Assembly (NCBI GenBank): GCA_040752195.1
Contig: JBFMFC010000010.1
Span: 24,909 to 88,908 of the forward strand
Length of the DNA: 64,000 nt
Direction: 5' to 3'
Origin: DSNY01 sp040752195
GTDB lineage: Bacteria > Pseudomonadota > Gammaproteobacteria > Burkholderiales > Burkholderiaceae_F
The notes under the pieces: model-generated
The model's input: the letters and a program-made list of their open reading frames with translations, nothing else
Told to the model about the DNA's origin: nothing
Database searches by the model: none
In this document: positions 23,500 to 31,470 of the stretch, one piece after another
Numbering within the stretch: the stretch's first letter is position 1
Layout: each line of letters starts with the position of its first letter
Translations under genes and position numbers: made by a program

Positions 23500-26400
23500 G
23501 TGCGTCTTCGGCAGATCAAACTCGCCGGCTTCAAGTCGTTTGTCGATCCGACCCACATCGACGTTCCCGGCAGCCTCGTCGGTGTCGTCGGCCCCAACGG
23601 CTGCGGCAAGTCGAACGTGATCGACGCGGTGCGCTGGGTGCTCGGCGAGTCCAAGGCCGCCGAGCTGCGCGGCGAGTCGATGCAGGACGTGATCTTCAAC
23701 GGCTCCGCGAACCGCAAACCGGCCGGCCGGGCGAGCGTCGAGCTCGTGTTCGACAACTCGCACGGGCCCCATCAACGCAACCTCGGCGGCGAGTGGGGCA
23801 AGTACGCCGAAATCTCGGTCAAGCGCGTTTTGACGCGCGACGGCGCCTCGAGCTACTTCATCAACAACCAGGCGGTGCGCCGGCGCGACGTGCAGGACAT
23901 CTTCCTCGGCACGGGGCTCGGCCCGCGCGCGTACGCGATCATCGGCCAGGGCATGATCACGCGCATCATCGAGGCGCGCCCCGAGGAGCTGCGGATCTTT
24001 CTCGAAGAGGCGGCCGGCGTATCGAAATACAAGGAGAGGCGGCGCGAGACCGAGAACCGCCTCGCCGATACGCGCGACAACCTGACGCGCGTCGAAGACA
24101 TCCTGCGCGAACTCGACGCCAACATCGCGCGGCTCGAGCAGCAGGCCGAAGTCGCGCGCCGGTACCGCGATCTGAAGTCGGCGCACGACGAGCAGCAGCA
24201 GTTGCTGTGGGCGACCCGCAAGCGCGAGGCCGAGGCCGAGCGCGAGAAGGTCGCGCGCGACATCGAGTCGCGCAGCGCCGCGCTCGAGTCGCACATCGCC
24301 GAGCTGCGCGCGACCGAGCGCCTGCTTGAGGAGGTGCGCGCCGCGCACTACGCGGCGTCGGACGCGGTTCACGCCGCGCAGGGCGAAGTGCTGCAGGTCA
24401 ACGCCGAGATCGGCAAGCTCGAGTCCGAGATCCGCATGATCGCCGACAGCAGAACGCGGCTGGCGGCGCAGATCGAAACGCTGGCCGCCACGCGCGAACG
24501 CCGACTGCGCGAGGCCGACGAACTGAAGGCGCGCGCCGCCGATCTCGAACGTCAGATCGAAGCGGGCGGACAGCGCCTGCAGGCGGCCGCCGCACAGTGC
24601 GTCGAGCACGAAGCCGCGCTGCCCGGTCTGCGAACCGAGTATGAGGCGGCGCGCGACGCGCTGTCCGCCGCGCGCGCCGACGCTGCGCTGGCCGAGCAGG
24701 CGATCGAAGCCGCAGCCTCCGAGCAGCGGGCGTTCGACCGCGAACTGGGTTCACTGCAGGCGCGGCGCGAGCGGCTGCAGGAGGAGAAGGCCCACCTCGG
24801 GTCGCCCGACGAGCAGCGGCTCGCGGCGCTGAAGTCCGACATCGCGCGGCTGGAAGCCGAGCTCGCGGCGACGACGCAGCGACTGCAGCAGGCGGAAACG
24901 CAGCTTGCGCAGGCGCAGGGCGAACGGCAGGGCCTGCTCGAGACGCGCACGCGCGAGGGCGAAGCGCTGACGAAGCTGGAGGCGCGGCTGCACGCGCTTC
25001 AGGAACTGCAGGCCAACGTCGAAGCAGACGAGCGCCTCGATCCGTGGCTGCGTGCGCAGGGGCTCGAAAACCTGCCGCGCCTGTTCCGCAAGATGCACGT
25101 CGAGCCCGGCTGGGAGACCGCTTTCGAGGCGGTGCTGCGGGAGCGGATCGAAGCGATCGAAGTCGGACGGCTCGACACGCTGGCCGGACTCGCGACCGGC
25201 GCGCCGCCGTCGCGGGTCGCGTTCTACGCTCCGGCCGGCGCGGTCGCCGCACCCGCCGCGGCGGCCGGGCTCGTTCGCCTCGCGGATCGCGTGCGCGGCC
25301 ATGACGCCGCGCTCGCCGCGGTGATCGGCGACTGGCTGGCGAACGTGTTCGTCGCGGACGACGTCGGGCAGGCGCTCGCGCGCCGCACCGAGCTGCCGCC
25401 GGGCGGCCAGTTCGTGACACGCGCGGGGCATCGCATCTCGCGCTATTCAGTGCGGTTTTACGCGCAGGACGACCGCAAGGCGGGGCTGCTGGCGCGTCGC
25501 CAGGAGATCGAGAACCTCGAGCGCGAATTGCGGGCGCAGAAGCTGATGGTCGAACAGGCCGGCGCCGCGTTCACGCGCTGTGAGGCGCTGCTGCGCAGCG
25601 CGCAGGAGCAGGTCGACGCCGAACGGAAGTCCGGCGAGCGGTTGCGCTCGCAACTGCATGCCGCGCAGCTCGAGGCGGTCAAGCTCGGCGAGCTGATCGA
25701 CCGCGTGCGACATCGCGCCGGGCAGATCGACAGCGAGCTCGCCGAAGTCGCTTCGCACGAAGCGCAGTTGCGCGCGCACCGCGGCGACGCCGACGAGCGC
25801 TTCCAGCAGCTCGACCAGGAGCTCGCCGCCAAACAGGAGGCGGTCGAAGCCGCACGCGTCGCGTACGAAGATGCGGACCGGCGCCAGCGCGAAGCGCGCG
25901 AGCGGCAGCAGCGGCTCGCCGCCGAGCGCCAGCGCATCGAGTTCGAGGTCGCTTCGGCGCGCGAGCGCGCCGCCGACGTGGCGCACGCGATCGAGGTCGC
26001 CGAGGCCGACGCCGCGCGGCTGGCGACCGACATCGACGCGGCGCGGGCCGAGATGACGCGGCTGGACGACAGCGCGGTGCGCAGCGGGCTGGACGGCTGG
26101 CTCGCGCAGCGCGGCACCGCCGAGGAGAAGCTGCGCGAAGCGCGCAGCCGGCTCGACGAACTGGCGCAACAGCTGCGCGCGACGGACGAGAAGCGGCTAC
26201 AGCTCGAACGCGAGCAGCAGCCGCGGCGCGACAAGATCACCGAGCTGCAGCTGAAGGAGCAGGCCGCGCGGCTGGCGGTCGAGCAGTACGCGCAGCAGCT
26301 TGCCGAGGCGCACGCCGACGAGGCGGCGCTGGCGGTCCGGCTCGATGCCGCGCCGGTCAAACCCGCCGCGCTGCAGGCCGAGATCGCCCGGCTTGCACAG

Positions 26401-27033
26401 GAGATCGAAGCGCTCGGCGCGGTCAACCTGGCGGCGCTGGAGGAGCTGGGTCAGGCGCGCGAGCGTAAGGGGTTCCTGGACGCGCAGTCGAACGATCTGA
26501 AGGCGGCGATCGGCACCCTGGAGGACGCCATCCGGCGCATCGACCGCGAGACGCGCGAGCTGCTGCAACAGACGTTCGACCAGGTCAACCTGCAGTTCGG
26601 CCAGCTCTTCCCGAAGCTGTTCGGCGGCGGGGAAGCGAAACTCATGATGACCGGCGACGAGATCCTCGACGCCGGCGTCCAGGTGATGGCGCAGCCGCCG
26701 GGCAAGCGCAACAGCACGATCCACCTGTTGTCCGGCGGCGAAAAGGCGCTGACCGCGACGGCGCTCGTGTTCGCGCTGTTCAAGCTGAATCCGGCGCCGT
26801 TCTGCCTGCTCGACGAGGTCGACGCGCCGCTCGACGACGCGAACACGGAGCGGTTCTGCGATCTGGTGCGCTCGATGACCGGCAACACGCAGTTCCTGTT
26901 CATCACGCACAACAAGATCGCGATGGAAATGGCCGAACAGCTGATCGGCGTGACGATGCAGGAGCAGGGCGTGTCGCGCATCGTCGCCGTCGACATCGAC
27001 AGTGCCGTTCGGCTGACCGCCGAAGCCGCCTGA
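23500..27033 (+). CDS. smc: Chromosome segregation/condensation ATPase SMC
   Basis: 1177 aa, the usual length. N-terminal Walker A GPNGCGKSN (31-39), long Arg/Glu/Ala-rich coiled coils on both sides of a hinge at roughly 505-665, and a C-terminal head with signature LLSGGEKALTATAL and Walker B FCLLDEVDAPLDDAN near 1100. It compacts and helps segregate the chromosome with ScpA/ScpB, which are not in this window. GTG start; MRLRQIKLAGFKSFVDPT is the standard N terminus. zipA begins 12 bases after the stop, so a smc-zipA-ligA operon is likely. Confidence 0.97.
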   Translation: MRLRQIKLAGFKSFVDPTHIDVPGSLVGVVGPNGCGKSNVIDAVRWVLGESKAAELRGESMQDVIFNGSANRKPAGRASVELVFDNSHGPHQRNLGGEWGKYAEISVKRVLTRDGASSYFINNQAVRRRDVQDIFLGTGLGPRAYAIIGQGMITRIIEARPEELRIFLEEAAGVSKYKERRRETENRLADTRDNLTRVEDILRELDANIARLEQQAEVARRYRDLKSAHDEQQQLLWATRKREAEAEREKVARDIESRSAALESHIAELRATERLLEEVRAAHYAASDAVHAAQGEVLQVNAEIGKLESEIRMIADSRTRLAAQIETLAATRERRLREADELKARAADLERQIEAGGQRLQAAAAQCVEHEAALPGLRTEYEAARDALSAARADAALAEQAIEAAASEQRAFDRELGSLQARRERLQEEKAHLGSPDEQRLAALKSDIARLEAELAATTQRLQQAETQLAQAQGERQGLLETRTREGEALTKLEARLHALQELQANVEADERLDPWLRAQGLENLPRLFRKMHVEPGWETAFEAVLRERIEAIEVGRLDTLAGLATGAPPSRVAFYAPAGAVAAPAAAAGLVRLADRVRGHDAALAAVIGDWLANVFVADDVGQALARRTELPPGGQFVTRAGHRISRYSVRFYAQDDRKAGLLARRQEIENLERELRAQKLMVEQAGAAFTRCEALLRSAQEQVDAERKSGERLRSQLHAAQLEAVKLGELIDRVRHRAGQIDSELAEVASHEAQLRAHRGDADERFQQLDQELAAKQEAVEAARVAYEDADRRQREARERQQRLAAERQRIEFEVASARERAADVAHAIEVAEADAARLATDIDAARAEMTRLDDSAVRSGLDGWLAQRGTAEEKLREARSRLDELAQQLRATDEKRLQLEREQQPRRDKITELQLKEQAARLAVEQYAQQLAEAHADEAALAVRLDAAPVKPAALQAEIARLAQEIEALGAVNLAALEELGQARERKGFLDAQSNDLKAAIGTLEDAIRRIDRETRELLQQTFDQVNLQFGQLFPKLFGGGEAKLMMTGDEILDAGVQVMAQPPGKRNSTIHLLSGGEKALTATALVFALFKLNPAPFCLLDEVDAPLDDANTERFCDLVRSMTGNTQFLFITHNKIAMEMAEQLIGVTMQEQGVSRIVAVDIDSAVRLTAEAA

Positions 27034-27045
27034 CATGCCGTGTCC

Positions 27046-28119
27046 ATGAGCGATCTGCAGCTCGCCCTGCTCGTGCTGGCCGCCGTGCTGCTGGTCGCAC
27101 TCTACGGATACGGCAAGTGGCAGGAGCGGCAGGCGCTCAAGCGCATGGACGAGTCGCTGCGCGGCGGACTCGGCGACGCGCTGCTGCAGGCGCCGCCGGC
27201 GGCCGCTGCAACGGCTCGGCCTCCCGCGCAGCGGATCGAACCGCGTCTCACGCTGCCGGACGAACCGTCCGCTTGCGCACAGGCGACGCCGGCGCCGCTC
27301 GCGCTGTCGGGCCTGTCGTCGCAGTGGATCGAAGACCCGCTTCTGGACTGCGTGCTCGAGCTGCGCTGCGTGCACGCGGTCGACGGCGTGGCCGTCATCG
27401 ACGCGGCCGTGCCGCTGTCGCACTTGAATCTGCCGCTTCCGGTGTTTCTGGTCGCCTGGGACGCACGCGCGCAGCAGTGGGTGCAGCCTGACCGTTTCGG
27501 CTTCTACTCGGAGCTGTTGGTCGCAGTGCAGATGGCGAGCCGGCGCCACGCGCTCGACGACATCGAAGCTTCGCGCTTCGTCGCTGCGGTCCAGCAGGTG
27601 GCGGTCGCGCTCGACGCGGATTTCGACGCGCCGGAGGTCGGCCGCATCGTCGCGCTCGCGCGCGATCTGGACCGGCTGCGCGGCCGGTTCGACGTGCAGA
27701 TCGGGTTGACGCTCGAAGCGCAGGGCGGCGCGTGGGACGCACATGCGCTGCGCGCCGCGGCCGAGCAGGCGGGGCTGGTCCAGACCGGCGATGCGCGTTG
27801 GCAGCGATTCGCCGAAGGTGACGAGGCGGGCGGTTGGCCGCTGCTCGCGATGAGCTGCGAGGCGCTGCCCGCCCACCGGATCGCGCTCGAGCTGGACGTG
27901 CCGGTCGCACCGCCGGCGGCAGCGCCGCTCGATGCGCTGTTCGCCGCGGCCGGCGAACTCGCCGCGCGGCTCGGCGCGCGTATCGTCGACGACAACGGGC
28001 GGCTGATCCACCCCGGGTCGATGCCCGCGATCGCCGAGCAGCTCGACAAGCTCTACGCCGAGATGCGCGCCGCCGGAATCGAACCCGGGTCGCTGCGCGC
28101 GCAGCGCCTGTACGCATGA
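27046..28119 (+). CDS. zipA: Cell division protein ZipA
   Basis: 357 aa. An N-terminal transmembrane helix (about 3-22) is followed by a short charged stretch, an Ala/Pro-rich linker and a C-terminal domain that binds the FtsZ tail. ZipA anchors FtsZ to the inner membrane. C-terminal sequence (LFAAAGELAARLGARIVDDN) fits the ZipA_C fold. ATG27046 is preferred to GTG27040. Located between smc and ligA, the standard proteobacterial position. The stop overlaps the ligA ATG. Confidence 0.88.
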   Translation: MSDLQLALLVLAAVLLVALYGYGKWQERQALKRMDESLRGGLGDALLQAPPAAAATARPPAQRIEPRLTLPDEPSACAQATPAPLALSGLSSQWIEDPLLDCVLELRCVHAVDGVAVIDAAVPLSHLNLPLPVFLVAWDARAQQWVQPDRFGFYSELLVAVQMASRRHALDDIEASRFVAAVQQVAVALDADFDAPEVGRIVALARDLDRLRGRFDVQIGLTLEAQGGAWDAHALRAAAEQAGLVQTGDARWQRFAEGDEAGGWPLLAMSCEALPAHRIALELDVPVAPPAAAPLDALFAAAGELAARLGARIVDDNGRLIHPGSMPAIAEQLDKLYAEMRAAGIEPGSLRAQRLYA

Positions 28120-30155
28120 CCGCAGCCGTGCCCCCGGAGGTGGCGCGCCGCGCGAAGCAGCTTCGCAAGGAGATCGAGCGGCACAACTACGCGTACTACG
28201 TGCTCGATTCGCCGACGATCTCGGACGCCGAGTGGGACGCGCTGTTCCGCGAGCTGCAGGAGCTCGAGGCGAAGTACCCGGCGCTCGTGACGCCGGACTC
28301 GCCGACACAACGGGTCGGCGGCCCGCCGCGCGCCGACATGCGCGAGGTGCGGCACGCGGTGCCGATGCTTTCGCTGAACAACGCGCTGACCGAAGAAGAG
28401 GCGATCGCGTTCGACCAGCGCGTCCGCGAAGCGCTCGCGAAGGCGAATCTCGTCCACGGCGATGTCGAGTACGCATGCGAACTGAAGTTCGACGGCCTGG
28501 CGATCAATCTGCGCTACGAGAACGGACTGCTCGTCGAGGCGGCGACGCGCGGCGACGGCACCGTCGGCGAGGATGTGACGCCGAACGTGCGAACGATCCG
28601 CTCGGTCCCCCTGAGACTGCACGCCGCACGTCCGCCCGCAGTGCTCGAAGCGCGCGGCGAGGTGTTGATGTTCAGGCGCGACTTCGAACGGCTGAACGAG
28701 CGGCAGCGCGCGCGCGGCGACAAGGAGTTCGCGAACCCGCGCAACGCCGCTGCCGGATCGCTGCGCCAGCTCGATCCGAAGATCACCGCCGAGCGCAGGC
28801 TGCACTTCTTCGCCTACGGGCTGGGCGAACTGCGCGGCGTCGATGAGCCGGAGACGCACTGGGCCGCGCTCGACTGGCTCGCATCGCTCGGACTTCCGGT
28901 CAACGACGAGCGCGCGGTGGTTCGCGGCGCCGAAGGACTGCTCGGGTTCTATCGCGAGGCGCTGCGCAAGCGTGCCGCGCTTCCGTACGACATCGACGGC
29001 GTCGTCTACAAGGTCAACTCGTACGCGTTGCAGCGCGTGCTCGGCTACGTTTCGCGCGCGCCGCGGTTCGCGATCGCGCACAAGTTTCCGGCGCAGGAAG
29101 CCACCACGCAGGTGCTCGACATCGAGGTGCAGGTGGGCCGCACCGGGGCGTTGACGCCGGTCGCGCGCCTGGCGCCGGTGCAGGTCGGCGGCGTGACGGT
29201 GACCAGCGCGACGCTGCACAACGAGGACGAGATCCGGCGCAAGGACGTGCGCATCGGTGACACCGTCATCGTGCGGCGCGCCGGCGACGTGATCCCCGAA
29301 GTGGTGGCCGTCGTTCGCGAGCGCCGGCCCGCGCACACCCGGCCGTTCCACATGCCGACCAAGTGTCCGGTGTGCGGCTCGGCGGTCGAACGGCCCGCCG
29401 ACGAGGCGATCGCGCGCTGCACCGGCGGACTGTACTGTCCGGCGCAGCGCAAGCAGGCGCTGCGGCACTTCGCAGGTCGGCGCGCGCTCGACATCGAGGG
29501 GCTCGGCGAGAAGTTGATCGACCAGCTCGTCGACGCCGGCCTCGTGCGCACCGCGGCGGATCTGTTCAGGCTCGACCTCAAAACCCTCGCAGGCCTCGAA
29601 CGGATGGGCGAGAAGTCGGCGGCGAACCTGCTTGCCGCGCTCGACAAGGCGCGCCATACGACGCTGGAGCGGTTCATCTACGCGCTGGGCATCCGGCATG
29701 TCGGCGAGAGCACAGCGCGCGATCTGGCGCGGCACTTCGGATCGCTCGACGCGTTGATGGCGGCCGACGAGGCGGCCCTGCTCGAAGTGCCCGATGTCGG
29801 GCCGGTGGTCGCCGCCTCGATCGTGCGTTTCTTCGCCGAGCCGCACAACCGCGAGGTCATCGCGCAGCTGCGCGCCGCCGGCGTGCGCTGGCGCGAAGGC
29901 CCGGCCGCGAAGCGCGCGGCGGCGGGGCCGCTGGCCGGCAAGACGTTCGTGCTGACGGGTACGCTGCCGACCTGGACGCGCGATGAGGCGAAGGAACGCA
30001 TCGAGGCGGCCGGCGGCAAGGTGGCAGGATCGGTGTCGAAAAAGACAGACTATGTCGTCGCCGGGGCCGAGCCGGGGTCGAAGCTGGAGAAGGCGCGCGA
30101 ACTCGGCGTCGCGGTGATCGACGAGGAAGGGCTGCGCCGCCTGCTCGGCGAGTAA
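28116..30155 (+). CDS. ligA: NAD-dependent DNA ligase
   Basis: 679 aa. Adenylation-domain Lys124 in CELKFDGLAI, OB fold, four-cysteine zinc finger starting CPVCGS, helix-hairpin-helix repeats and a C-terminal BRCT domain (about 600-679, KTFVLTGTLPTWTRDEAKE). It seals nicks in replication and repair with NAD. ATGA overlap with zipA. All domains are intact. An unusual G8 run (30159-30166) follows the stop and forms part of the next gene's leader. Confidence 0.97.
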   Translation: MTAAVPPEVARRAKQLRKEIERHNYAYYVLDSPTISDAEWDALFRELQELEAKYPALVTPDSPTQRVGGPPRADMREVRHAVPMLSLNNALTEEEAIAFDQRVREALAKANLVHGDVEYACELKFDGLAINLRYENGLLVEAATRGDGTVGEDVTPNVRTIRSVPLRLHAARPPAVLEARGEVLMFRRDFERLNERQRARGDKEFANPRNAAAGSLRQLDPKITAERRLHFFAYGLGELRGVDEPETHWAALDWLASLGLPVNDERAVVRGAEGLLGFYREALRKRAALPYDIDGVVYKVNSYALQRVLGYVSRAPRFAIAHKFPAQEATTQVLDIEVQVGRTGALTPVARLAPVQVGGVTVTSATLHNEDEIRRKDVRIGDTVIVRRAGDVIPEVVAVVRERRPAHTRPFHMPTKCPVCGSAVERPADEAIARCTGGLYCPAQRKQALRHFAGRRALDIEGLGEKLIDQLVDAGLVRTAADLFRLDLKTLAGLERMGEKSAANLLAALDKARHTTLERFIYALGIRHVGESTARDLARHFGSLDALMAADEAALLEVPDVGPVVAASIVRFFAEPHNREVIAQLRAAGVRWREGPAAKRAAAGPLAGKTFVLTGTLPTWTRDEAKERIEAAGGKVAGSVSKKTDYVVAGAEPGSKLEKARELGVAVIDEEGLRRLLGE

Positions 30156-30174
30156 AAAGGGGGGGGCGGCAAAG

Positions 30175-30918
30175 ATGTACGCGATCATCGGGGGCAGCGG
30201 ACTGGCGAAGCTCTCGCCGCTGCAGAACACGCGGCGGCAGGTCATGCGCACGCCGTACGGCGAGCCGTCGGGCGCGATGACCTTCGGCACGCTCGCCGGC
30301 CGCGAGGTCGTTTTCCTGGCGCGGCATGGCTACGGGCATACGATCGCGCCGCACGAGATCAACTACCGCGCCAACATCTGGGCGCTGAAAGACCTGGCGG
30401 TGTCCGGCGTGATCGCGGTGGCGACCTGCGGCGGCGTGCGCGCCGACCTCGGGCCGGGCAAACTGGTGGTTCCCGACCAGATCATCGACTACACGCACAG
30501 CCGCAAGTCGACGTTCTTCGAGGGAACCGACAGCCCGGTCACGCACGTCGACTTCACGCAGCCGTATTCGGCGCGGATGCGGCGCCTGCTGCTCGATGCG
30601 GCCGCCGCGTGCGGCGAGACCGTCGTCGACGGCGCGACCTACGCGTGCACGCAGGGGCCGCGGCTGGAGACCGCGGCGGAGATCGAGCGGATCGCGCGCG
30701 ACGGCGGCGATATCGTCGGCATGACCGGCATGCCGGAGGCAGTGCTGGCGCGCGAAGCGGGGCTGGACTACGCGGCACTGGGCGTGGTCGTCAACCACGC
30801 CGCCGGCCGCGGGGACAGCAAGACCGAGATCAAGCTCGACGACCTCGGCCACGCGATGAACGCCACGATCGTGCGCGCGGTGCGCATCATCGAAGAGGCG
30901 GTGCGGAGGGCCGGATGA
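30175..30918 (+). CDS. S-methyl-5'-thioadenosine/thioinosine phosphorylase
   Basis: 247 aa PNP/MTAP-family phosphorylase. N-terminal GGSGL phosphate loop, RHGYGHTIAPHEINYRAN, TQGPRLETAAEI and MTGMPEAVLAREAGL are all family motifs. It cleaves methylthio-nucleosides with phosphate in methionine salvage. The base-recognition position reads VVVNHAAG: asparagine where human MTAP has aspartate. An asparagine there favours 6-oxopurines, i.e. methylthioinosine phosphorylase as in Pseudomonas. This is inference from one residue. Overlaps def by four bases. Confidence 0.85.
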   Translation: MYAIIGGSGLAKLSPLQNTRRQVMRTPYGEPSGAMTFGTLAGREVVFLARHGYGHTIAPHEINYRANIWALKDLAVSGVIAVATCGGVRADLGPGKLVVPDQIIDYTHSRKSTFFEGTDSPVTHVDFTQPYSARMRRLLLDAAAACGETVVDGATYACTQGPRLETAAEIERIARDGGDIVGMTGMPEAVLAREAGLDYAALGVVVNHAAGRGDSKTEIKLDDLGHAMNATIVRAVRIIEEAVRRAG

Positions 30919-31460
30919 TCCGCGAGATCCTGCGCATGGGCGACCCGAGGCTGCTGCGCGTGGCCGAGCCGGTGCGCGCCTTCGACACGCCCGAGCTGCG
31001 CACGCTGCTGGCGGACATGTTCGACACGATGCGCGCGGCCAACGGGGCCGGGCTGGCAGCGCCGCAGATCGGCGTGCCGCTGCGCGTGGTGATCTTCGGT
31101 TACGACGATCCCGCCGCGCGCAATCCGCGCTACCCGGATGCGCCGCCGGTGCCGCGCACGGTGCTGATCAATCCGCTGATCGAGCGCCTGTCCGACGAGA
31201 TCGAGGAAGGCTGGGAAGGCTGCCTGTCGGTGCCGGGCCTGCGCGGCGTCGTGCCGCGCTACGCGCGCGTGCGCTACCGGGGTTTCGACGAAAGGGGCGG
31301 CGCCATCGATCGAACGGTCGACGGCTTTCACGCCCGCGTGGTGCAGCACGAGTGCGACCATCTCGACGGCATCCTGTACCCGATGCGGATGCGCGACTTC
31401 ACGCGGTTCGGGTTCACCGACGTGCTGTTCCCGGGCCTGGACGCGCCCCCGCAGGAGTGA
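30915..31460 (+). CDS. def: Peptide deformylase
   Basis: 181 aa metalloenzyme that removes the formyl group from new proteins. The three motifs are GAGLAAPQIG (44-53), EGCLSVPG (metal ligand Cys103) and QHECDHLDG (His145, Glu146, His149). ATG overlaps the phosphorylase stop. It is slightly longer than E. coli Def. It is not next to fmt as in many genomes, so it may be a second deformylase; a copy elsewhere cannot be excluded. Converges on glnD with a 10-nt gap. Confidence 0.94.
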   Translation: MIREILRMGDPRLLRVAEPVRAFDTPELRTLLADMFDTMRAANGAGLAAPQIGVPLRVVIFGYDDPAARNPRYPDAPPVPRTVLINPLIERLSDEIEEGWEGCLSVPGLRGVVPRYARVRYRGFDERGGAIDRTVDGFHARVVQHECDHLDGILYPMRMRDFTRFGFTDVLFPGLDAPPQE

Positions 31461-31470
31461 ACGCGCAGCC

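Noticed and set aside
30159..30166. G8 homopolymer as a phase-variable switch
   Set aside because: It lies between ligA and the phosphorylase outside both coding frames, so slippage would not shift a frame; it could at most alter ribosome binding.
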